Source: Desulfuromusa sp.
Lineage (GTDB): Bacteria > Desulfobacterota > Desulfuromonadia > Desulfuromonadales > Geopsychrobacteraceae
Assembly: GCA_029933365.1 (NCBI GenBank)
Contig: JAOZOH010000008.1
Location: forward strand, 1 to 45,130
Reading direction: 5' to 3'
DNA: 45,130 bases
Made by a program: the position numbers and the translations under genes. The notes under the pieces were generated by a model. That model was not told the DNA's origin and did no database searches. It was given only the letters and a program-made list of their open reading frames with translations. Within the stretch, counting starts at the first letter, position 1; the number at the start of each line of letters is the position of its first letter. Of this stretch, positions 39,132 through 45,130 are shown piece after piece.

Positions 39132-39908
39132 CTAAAAAACCTCATCAAGAAGTGTTTGCAACATTTCTGGGTCCTCAAACTGGTTTTTTCTCAATAGATG
39201 CTCAACGCGCCCCTCTTTCATCACCAGAATTTGCCCGGCGATTTTTCTTGCCTGTCGCAAGCTGTGAGATACGGCGATGATCTGATAACGATGCTGCAGC
39301 TCGGTCAACAGATCTTCGATTCTCTGAGAAGTTTTAAAATCGAGAGAAGCGGTCGGTTCGTCCAGCAATAAAATCTGTGGTTTCAGAGCCAGCACGCGCG
39401 CCAGACAAAGCCTTTGCTGCTGCCCTCCTGACAGTTGGGACGCATTCTCTTTGAGACGATCTTTCACCTCATTCCAGAGGTGCACTTCCTGCAGCACTTC
39501 GACCAGCCGCGCTTCCCGTTCAATTTTGTCCAATCCGCTAACCAGTTTCAGCGGTAGATTGATATTCTGGGCGATACTTGTTGGTAGAACATTCGGTGTC
39601 TGAAAAACCATCCCGACCTGCTTGCGTAGCTCGTTTATTTGCAAACCGGCACGCTGGATATTCTGCATCATTCCAGACAGCTTCAACTCAATCTGGCCGC
39701 TGCCAGAATATCCTGGATAATGCTCATTCAAGCGGTTTAAAGAGCGCAGGAAGGTTGTTTTCCCCGATCCTGAAGGGCCGATGATGACAACAATTCCACA
39801 AGCGCTCAGAGTCAGATTGATATCCTGCAGAATCGCTCTGCCATGAAACAATATCTGCAGGTTTTTGATGACACAAAAAGGTTCCTGTTCTCTCATTACC
39901 GGTTCCAT
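39132..39908 (-). CDS. pstB: Phosphate ABC transporter ATP-binding protein
   Basis: A 258-residue ATPase. Walker A is GPSGSGKTTFLRSLNRLNE, of the PstB type; the signature is LSGGQQQRLCLARVLAL; Walker B is ILLLDEPTASLD; and the switch His lies in AVSHS. It powers uptake through PstC-PstA. The Q-loop reads GMVFQTPNVLPTSI. The frame reaches a GTG at 39914; I use the ATG at 39908, which has GGAG five bases upstream. It overlaps the end of pstA by 13 bases. No phoU follows, unlike many pst operons. Confidence 0.92.
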   Translation of the reverse strand: MEPVMREQEPFCVIKNLQILFHGRAILQDINLTLSACGIVVIIGPSGSGKTTFLRSLNRLNEHYPGYSGSGQIELKLSGMMQNIQRAGLQINELRKQVGMVFQTPNVLPTSIAQNINLPLKLVSGLDKIEREARLVEVLQEVHLWNEVKDRLKENASQLSGGQQQRLCLARVLALKPQILLLDEPTASLDFKTSQRIEDLLTELQHRYQIIAVSHSLRQARKIAGQILVMKEGRVEHLLRKNQFEDPEMLQTLLDEVF

Positions 39909-40771
39909 CGCCACTCCAAGGTTTTATGCAGGACAAAAGCGCTGCCGTAGAGAATGCCTGTCAGACAGAGTAGAACCAGTGCGGTTCCAAAGGCCGAATC
40001 AAGTTCTGCAGGAGTTTGATATTCCGCTGCAAGATAAAAGATGCGAAACGGGAGCGCTTCAAATTTTCCGAACAACCCATGTGGCAGTCCGGCATTCGCT
40101 ATGACCCCGGTTAACATAATAACGGCGGTATCCTCTGCTGCCCGGCCAAGTGATAAGATCACCCCACCCATAATTCCACGACTGGCAGCAGGGAGAAGAA
40201 TATAAAATAGCGTCTGCAATTGATTCAATCCCAAACTGGGGCCAATTAATCGATAATCTTCGGATAAACTTTCCAGAGCTGCCTGAGTGGTAAAAATCAA
40301 ATAGGGGAGGATCAGTAGCGCCAGACAGATTGCCGCAAGCAGCAGACAGGTATTGGCATCTGGTAAAAAGGTATTGCGTAGAAACAGAATCAAGGCAAAA
40401 CCGAACAGCCCCATCACAATCGACGGGGTTCCCGCCAAAAGCTCGACCGAAAGGGACAGAATCCGTTTGAACGGGGTTGAGGCGAAACAAGCCAGATAAA
40501 TCCCGCTGGCAATGCCGAGCGGAACAGCCATGAGAGCTGCCAGCAGAACCAGTAACAGCGTTCCGAGACAGGCCGGCCACAGCGCATCCCAGACTCTGGC
40601 CTGTCCGGAAATGGCCTGCCAAACCGGGATATCACCGAAAAAGAGTTCCTTGCCAAAAGTTGGCAGTCCCCGGCTGATGAGAAACCAGAGTAAGCAGCCA
40701 ACAATCAGGAAGACTCCAAAGGTCGTTATCCAGGACCAGATGTAAATACAAAGGCCGAGCAATTTATTCAT
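39896..40771 (-). CDS. pstA: Phosphate ABC transporter permease PstA
   Basis: A 291-residue inner-membrane permease with about six helices. The EAA-like cytoplasmic loop is DYRLIGPSLGLNQLQTLFYILLPAASRGIMGG, followed by LSLGRAAEDTAVIMLTG, typical of PstA. It pairs with PstC to form the phosphate channel. It overlaps pstC by 8 bases and pstB by 13, a tightly coupled arrangement. Confidence 0.92.
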   Translation of the reverse strand: MNKLLGLCIYIWSWITTFGVFLIVGCLLWFLISRGLPTFGKELFFGDIPVWQAISGQARVWDALWPACLGTLLLVLLAALMAVPLGIASGIYLACFASTPFKRILSLSVELLAGTPSIVMGLFGFALILFLRNTFLPDANTCLLLAAICLALLILPYLIFTTQAALESLSEDYRLIGPSLGLNQLQTLFYILLPAASRGIMGGVILSLGRAAEDTAVIMLTGVIANAGLPHGLFGKFEALPFRIFYLAAEYQTPAELDSAFGTALVLLCLTGILYGSAFVLHKTLEWRWNR

Positions 40772-41690
40772 TGTTCGACTCCTGAAATACCCGGCGCTTG
40801 ATTTGATGCAACAGTAAATTGACCATCGCTGTCGTCAAAAAAAGGATCATTCCGGCAGCGAACAGAGAATGATAGGTTGTGCTTTGGCTATCGGTTGCAA
40901 CAACCAATGCTATATGTGCGGTCAGGGTGCGGATTGAATCAAAAGCGGAGTCTGGAATCTGAGCGGCGTTTCCTGCAACCATCAGGGCAATCAAGGTGTC
41001 TCCCACGGCTCTGCCAAAACCGAGAATAGCTGCAGCAAGTAGGCCATATGATGCTGCCGGAAGGCTGATTCTGGTCAGCTCATGAACACGGGAGATCCCG
41101 AGCGCAGCAGCAGTCAACCGCAGTGTCGGGACAACCTGCTGCAACTGGCTGTTGATCAACAGAACGATTGTCGGGAGTATCATAATACTCAGGGTCAGGG
41201 ATGCTGCCAGAAGCGAAAATCCGGTTCCATGAGCAAAGGAATTCCGCAACAGCGGCACCAGGAGAAACACGGCGACAAACCCATATACAACTGTTGGAAT
41301 ACCGGTCATGCAATGTATCAGTATCAGTGCAGGACGAGCCAGCCGAGCTGGTCCCAGACCATGGACGAAGAGACAGATTCCCAGCCCGATTGGGTAGGCG
41401 ATCAACAGTGCTGAAATTGCCAGTGCGAGAGTCCCGGCAAGCATCGGTAGAATACCGAATTCACCATGAAAGGGTCGCCAATGGGTGGAAAAGAGCTCTG
41501 TAAACTGCCCCTCAGTAAACAATGGCAAGGTGAAATAGGCTAAAAATCCGAACAGAGCCAACACAATCAGAGCAGAAAAAACTGCCGCTCCTCGCAACAG
41601 CCCCTCTGTGCGCCCTGAAACCCAACTCAGGGGGCGATTAAATTGTTCCTGGGCTGGATTCTGCTTATCATCTTTAGCGGATGAATTCAA
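40764..41690 (-). CDS. pstC: Phosphate ABC transporter permease PstC
   Basis: A 308-residue permease with six or more helices. Key segments are FGILPMLAGTLALAISALLIAYPIGLG, MTGIPTVVYGFVAVFLLVP and the loop TAAALGISRVHELTRISLPAASYGLLAAAILGFGRAVGDTLIALMVAGN, given in outline; the last is diagnostic of PstC. A cytoplasmic N-terminal tail of about 30 residues precedes the first helix. It follows pstS by 14 bases and overlaps pstA by 8. Confidence 0.92.
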   Translation of the reverse strand: MNSSAKDDKQNPAQEQFNRPLSWVSGRTEGLLRGAAVFSALIVLALFGFLAYFTLPLFTEGQFTELFSTHWRPFHGEFGILPMLAGTLALAISALLIAYPIGLGICLFVHGLGPARLARPALILIHCMTGIPTVVYGFVAVFLLVPLLRNSFAHGTGFSLLAASLTLSIMILPTIVLLINSQLQQVVPTLRLTAAALGISRVHELTRISLPAASYGLLAAAILGFGRAVGDTLIALMVAGNAAQIPDSAFDSIRTLTAHIALVVATDSQSTTYHSLFAAGMILFLTTAMVNLLLHQIKRRVFQESNNE

Positions 41691-41704
41691 AGATAACCGA
41701 ACCT

Positions 41705-42541
41705 TTAGTGCAGAGGGATATAGCCGTGGCTGGAGATGCTTGCAGCAGCTTCAGCACCCAGAATATAATCGATAAAGGCTTTCACCAGAGGTTCGGGCGT
41801 GCCTTTGGTATTCATGAACAATTTACGCACCACGGGGTAGGATCCATTGACGGCGTTCTCCTGCGTTGGCGCAACTCCATCCAGATTGACCGCTTTGACC
41901 GTTTGATCCAGATGACCGATACTCATGTAGCCCAGCGCATAACGATCATGGGAAACAGCCCCTTTCATAGCACCGTTTGAAGGGACAATATTTGCTGATT
42001 CGATAATATTCCCTTTTTTTAAGCATTTTTTCCAGAAGACAGATCTGGTCCCGCTGGCCTCGTCCCGACTGTAGATGTGGATCTCTGTATCATCACCACC
42101 GAGATCCTTCCAGTTGCTGATTTTTCCTGAAAAAATAGCCTGAATCTGTGCGCTGGTGAGATTGGATACGGTATTGGCTGGGTTGATAATTGGGGTGACA
42201 CCGTCAACTGCAAATGGAAAAGAGAGCAGTTCTGGATATTTTGCCAATTCCTTTGAGCTGATGGGGCGTCCAGCGTTGCCAATATCAACTAAACCCTCTG
42301 CAACCTTTTGTACTCCAACCCCGGAGCCGCCACCGGCAACAGTGATGTTGATTTTGGGGAATTTGGCCATAATGTTTTTAGCTGCATCTTTCATGACCGG
42401 GATATGTGCTGTGCCACCTGCAATATCGATTTTACCGTGCAAGCTTGCGAAACGATCTAACTCCCCTGAAATAGCAGGTAGACTGGAGAAAATTGTCAAA
42501 AAAATAGTCAGAAAAAACACCGTAGAAAATTTTTGCCTCAT
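41705..42541 (-). CDS. pstS: Phosphate-binding protein PstS
   Basis: A 278-residue periplasmic binding protein. A signal peptide covers about residues 1-26 (FSTVFFLTIFLTIFSSLPAISG). The phosphate-binding loops are visible: GGTAHIPVM near the start, ITVAGGGSGVGVQKVAEGLVDIGNAGRPIS, and RDEASGTRSVFWKKCL. The binding family includes PstS and related oxyanion binders, but the neighbouring pstCAB supports phosphate. It is the first gene of the operon, with GGAGG upstream. I see no convincing Pho box in the 300 bases before it. Confidence 0.92.
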   Translation of the reverse strand: MRQKFSTVFFLTIFLTIFSSLPAISGELDRFASLHGKIDIAGGTAHIPVMKDAAKNIMAKFPKINITVAGGGSGVGVQKVAEGLVDIGNAGRPISSKELAKYPELLSFPFAVDGVTPIINPANTVSNLTSAQIQAIFSGKISNWKDLGGDDTEIHIYSRDEASGTRSVFWKKCLKKGNIIESANIVPSNGAMKGAVSHDRYALGYMSIGHLDQTVKAVNLDGVAPTQENAVNGSYPVVRKLFMNTKGTPEPLVKAFIDYILGAEAAASISSHGYIPLH

Positions 42542-42843
42542 GATTGGCCTCCTGGAAATAAATGTTAAATTGATGCTGAAAATGATAAGCCAGAAAAAGC
42601 CAATTTTCCAATAGATAATATCGATTTAAAAAATACTTACTATCGGTAAAACCAATAATGTTTTTCGAGGGTCTTATCCACTCACTATCAGGTACCCCCT
42701 CTATTACAGTCTGGACGACTGACGAGCAGATGGGGCATATTGAGGTAGAGCCACTGAATGGGGTGTGAGGAAGGCAGCTCACTATGAAAGTTCCCCAGAG
42801 TGCCTGAGCAAGGATTGTCATCTCTAAAAAAGGAAGGGTCGTT
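42542..42843. other. Divergent gap between pstS and the aldehyde dehydrogenase gene
   Basis: A 302-base gap carrying the promoters of two divergent genes. The first 100 bases on the pstS side are AT-rich. Ribosome sites for both genes are evident (GGAGG before pstS; AAAGGAAGG before the dehydrogenase). I see no strong operator, terminator or repeat. Confidence 0.4.
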
Positions 42844-44391
42844 ATGCAGCTTTCCGGTCACCATATTTTAGCTTCCCAAAAATCTTTTCCCGCCGCTAAA
42901 ACATTTAAAGCGGTTAACCCTGGAACAAACGATTTTCTCGAGACAGAATTTTTAGAGGGAACTAGTGCTGAAGTTGATTTCGCAGCTAATCTGGCTGATG
43001 GGTGTTTTGATGATTTTCGGGCGGTAGCTCCTGTTCAACGGGGGGAATTTTTAGAAACTATTGCCACCGAGCTGCTCTCACTACAGACTCCCCTTATAAA
43101 ACGCTGTCAGCTGGAAACTGGGTTGCCCTCCCCAAGGCTGGAAGGGGAACTAACCCGGACGACAAATCAGCTAAAACTCTTCGTAAAAATGCTGAAAGAT
43201 GGGTCTTTTCAACAGATTCAAATTGATCGAGCTCTCCCTGAGCGCCAGCCTGTGGCAAAACCAGATATCCGTTTAACCCATATTCCTTTGGGAGTGGTCG
43301 CGGTTTTTGGCGCCAGCAACTTTCCACTTGCCTTCTCAGTAGCGGGTGGCGATACCGCGTCAGCTCTTGCTGCAGGCTGCCCGGTTATTGTGAAGGGTCA
43401 TCCCTCTCACCCGGGAACCTCTGAAATTGCTGGGGATGCGATACAAAAAGCGGTTGAGAAATGTGGATTGCCAAAGGGAGTATTCTCTCTGCTTCAGGGC
43501 AGCAAAAATCAGGTTGGTGAGGCATTGGTCAAACATCCAAAAGTAAAAGCGGTTGCTTTTACCGGCTCACACATCGGTGGTCGAACCCTATTCAATCTTG
43601 CTGCTGCCAGACCAGAACCAATCCCGATTTTTGCAGAAATGGGGAGCGTTAATCCTATTTTTGTTTTACCCGAAGCCCTTGCGAACCGGGGGGTGAGTAT
43701 AGCTCAAGGGTATGCAGCATCTATCACCCTGGGTGTGGGTCAGTTTTGCACTAACCCAGGTTTACTCTTTGCGATTAAAGGTGCAGATCTTGATCTATTC
43801 ACCACCTTGATGACTGACGAATGTAGAAAGATAGAGTCGGCACCGATGTTAAATAGCCGGATTCAAAAGAATTTTCTTAATAGTGTCCAAAATTTACCCC
43901 CGGCTTTAGAGTTGGTCTTCTCCGCTGAGAATCACTTGCAAGAGAATCCGGGTTGTTTCGTTTCTCCGACTGTATTTAAAACTGATGCAGCAACGTTTTT
44001 GGCGCAAGAAATCATAGCGGAGGAAGTTTTTGGACCATCTTCCATCATTGTTGAATGCAACTCAGTCGATGAAATGCTGGAAATGGCTGGCCATTTAAAA
44101 GGCCAATTGACGGCGACAGTCCATGCCGAGTCCAGCGAAGAGGATATTTGTGCAAAGTTATTTTTTATCTTGGAAAAGAAAGCGGGACGCCTGTTATTAA
44201 ATAATTTTCCCACCGGGGTAGAAGTGTGTGATGCGATGAATCACGGTGGCCCTTATCCTGCGACGACCGATAGCCGCTGGACATCAGTTGGTTCTGCTGC
44301 AATTAAGCGTTTTTTACGTCCGGTATGCTATCAGAACTTTACCCAAACATTGCTTCCCGTTGAGCTACAAGATCAATCTGTTGAGAATTAG
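42844..44391 (+). CDS. Aldehyde dehydrogenase, ketoglutarate-semialdehyde type
   Basis: A 515-residue NAD(P)-dependent dehydrogenase of the KGSADH/YcbD-like branch, which oxidises 2,5-dioxopentanoate to 2-oxoglutarate in sugar-acid and hydroxyproline breakdown. The nucleotide-binding part has FGASNFPLAFSVAGGDTASALAAGCPVIVKGHPSHPGT, given in outline. Catalytic E265 lies in IFAEMGSVNP and catalytic C302 in GQFCTNPG. The C terminus is typical (GGPYPATTDSRWTSVGSAAIKRFLRPVCYQN). No other sugar-acid pathway genes are near, so the substrate is uncertain. It is a single-gene unit with a likely terminator behind it. Confidence 0.9.
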   Translation: MQLSGHHILASQKSFPAAKTFKAVNPGTNDFLETEFLEGTSAEVDFAANLADGCFDDFRAVAPVQRGEFLETIATELLSLQTPLIKRCQLETGLPSPRLEGELTRTTNQLKLFVKMLKDGSFQQIQIDRALPERQPVAKPDIRLTHIPLGVVAVFGASNFPLAFSVAGGDTASALAAGCPVIVKGHPSHPGTSEIAGDAIQKAVEKCGLPKGVFSLLQGSKNQVGEALVKHPKVKAVAFTGSHIGGRTLFNLAAARPEPIPIFAEMGSVNPIFVLPEALANRGVSIAQGYAASITLGVGQFCTNPGLLFAIKGADLDLFTTLMTDECRKIESAPMLNSRIQKNFLNSVQNLPPALELVFSAENHLQENPGCFVSPTVFKTDAATFLAQEIIAEEVFGPSSIIVECNSVDEMLEMAGHLKGQLTATVHAESSEEDICAKLFFILEKKAGRLLLNNFPTGVEVCDAMNHGGPYPATTDSRWTSVGSAAIKRFLRPVCYQNFTQTLLPVELQDQSVEN

Positions 44392-44449
44392 AGTGATCTG
44401 GTTATAAATTTCACTCTGATTTACGGTGTCCCTGATAAATTTTCTGCAG

Positions 44450-44483
44450 AACCGTTCCGTTACTTTTATAGCGGGGCGGTTTT
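44450..44483 (+). terminator. Probable terminator after the aldehyde dehydrogenase gene
   Basis: AACCG-TT-CCG (44450-44459) pairs with CGG-GG-CGGTT (44472-44481), and the stem is followed by TT-GTG. The internal loop and short T run make it imperfect, but it is correctly placed between two plus-strand genes. Confidence 0.5.
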
Positions 44484-44552
44484 GTGTTATATGTCTTCGT
44501 TTCTTAGGGATTTATTATATTCTTATCAATATAGGTTATAGGGAGGTTCATT

Positions 44553-45038
44553 ATGCCGAGTTTTGATATTGTTTCAAAGGTTGACCTGCAGGAAGTTGAT
44601 AATGCCATTAATCAAGCGGTCAAAGAAATTTCCCAGCGTTATGATTTTAAGGGAACAACCAATGAGGTCACGTTGGAGAAGGACAACTTGTCTATTCTGG
44701 CAGCAGATGACTACAAACTACAGGCGATTAAGGATATCCTGATTGCTAAACTGGTGCGCCGCAAGGTTTCCCCCAAATGCTTCAATTACGGTAAAGAAGA
44801 GACGGCATCCGCTGGTGCAGTGCGCGTTAAGGCGGCTATTATCCAGGGGATCGACAAGGAAAAAGGGAAAGAAATTGTCAAGCTGATCAAGGAGACCAAG
44901 CTGAAAGTCCAAGCGCAGATTATGGAAGATCAGGTGCGAGTGACGGGCAAAAAAATCGATGATCTGCAAGAGGTGATGCAGATGTTGAAAGGGAAAGATC
45001 TGGAGATTGAATTACAGTTTGAAAACATGAGGTCTTAG
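44553..45038 (+). CDS. yajQ: YajQ-family nucleotide-binding protein
   Basis: A 161-residue protein of the DUF520/YajQ family: starts [20 protein letters not shown], with [21 protein letters not shown] and [25 protein letters not shown]. The fold has two ferredoxin-like domains. Members bind nucleotides, and in some bacteria cyclic di-GMP; the role here is not shown. GGGAGG lies in front of the ATG. It precedes rimO by 8 bases, so the two may be co-transcribed. Confidence 0.94.
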   Translation: MPSFDIVSKVDLQEVDNAINQAVKEISQRYDFKGTTNEVTLEKDNLSILAADDYKLQAIKDILIAKLVRRKVSPKCFNYGKEETASAGAVRVKAAIIQGIDKEKGKEIVKLIKETKLKVQAQIMEDQVRVTGKKIDDLQEVMQMLKGKDLEIELQFENMRS

Positions 45039-45046
45039 GAAGTCGC

Positions 45047-45130
45047 GTGGATAAATTAAAAGTGAGTCTGGTCAGCCTTGGCTGTCCGAAAAATCTGGTT
45101 GATTCAGAGGTGATGCTGGGCCATTTGCCG
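45047..45130 (+). CDS. rimO: Ribosomal protein S12 methylthiotransferase (5' end only)
   Basis: The first 28 codons of a MiaB/RimO-type radical SAM enzyme, cut by the window edge. The sequence [20 protein letters not shown] is the characteristic RimO N terminus with the first Cys of the auxiliary iron-sulphur site. The start is GTG at 45047 with AGGA upstream. RimO rather than MiaB is favoured by the [11 protein letters not shown] wording. Confidence 0.88.
   Translation, partial: MDKLKVSLVSLGCPKNLVDSEVMLGHLP

Noticed and set aside
42542..42640. Possible Pho box upstream of pstS (TTATCAT, ATCAATT, ATTTATT at roughly 11-base steps)
   Set aside because: None of the units match CTGTCAT well, and the region is generally AT-rich.

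Overview
The window spans the chromosomal replication-origin region of a Gram-negative bacterium, most likely a member of the Desulfuromonadales/Geobacterales (former Deltaproteobacteria). The basis is gene order (dnaA-dnaN-recF-gyrB-gyrA to the right; rpmH-rnpA-yidD-yidC-mnmE-mnmG-rsmG-parA-parB-bactofilin-ATP synthase F1 to the left), an ATP synthase cluster with b and b' subunits but no a or c subunit, and abundant two-component/sigma-54 regulation. I assign it from remembered gene order and protein resemblance, not from a search.

Layout. Bases 1-6.7 kb, all on the minus strand, hold a two-component system (hybrid histidine kinase, NtrC-type sigma-54 regulator). Downstream is a sigma-54 AAA+ protein that has lost its GAFTGA loop, then a short operon of two related small membrane proteins and a degenerate receiver domain. 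Two sequences with the GG-N10-GC spacing of sigma-54 promoters sit exactly in front of the degenerate activator and the membrane-protein operon. Bases 6.8-12.9 kb are atpF'-atpF-atpH-atpA-atpG-atpD-atpC. Bases 13.0-21.5 kb carry bactofilin, parB, parA, rsmG, mnmG, mnmE, yidC, yidD, rnpA and rpmH, with a perfect parS site between mnmG and mnmE.

At about 21.5 kb transcription switches to the plus strand. The stretch from just after rpmH to the end of recF (about 4 kb: putative oriC, dnaA, dnaN, recF) is drastically more AT-rich than both flanks. Arg is mostly AGA and the proteins are rich in Asn/Ile/Lys. Composition returns to normal inside gyrB. This is the most striking feature of the window. 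Candidate DnaA boxes lie on both sides of dnaA, mostly non-consensus. Two perfect consensus boxes lie 8 kb further right, in front of nth.

Bases 25.5-36.6 kb on the plus strand: gyrB, gyrA, a TPR protein, gpsA, a secreted cyclophilin, an endonuclease/exonuclease/phosphatase-fold protein lacking catalytic residues, nth and rnr. Bases 36.6-45.1 kb are mixed: a 150-bp mobile repeat with a 7-bp target duplication, a small SAP-like protein, trmO with an EamA exporter (minus), pstS-pstC-pstA-pstB (minus), a ketoglutarate-semialdehyde-type dehydrogenase, yajQ and the first 28 codons of rimO. Several short repeat elements with terminal inverted repeats occupy the intergenic gaps at the left end.
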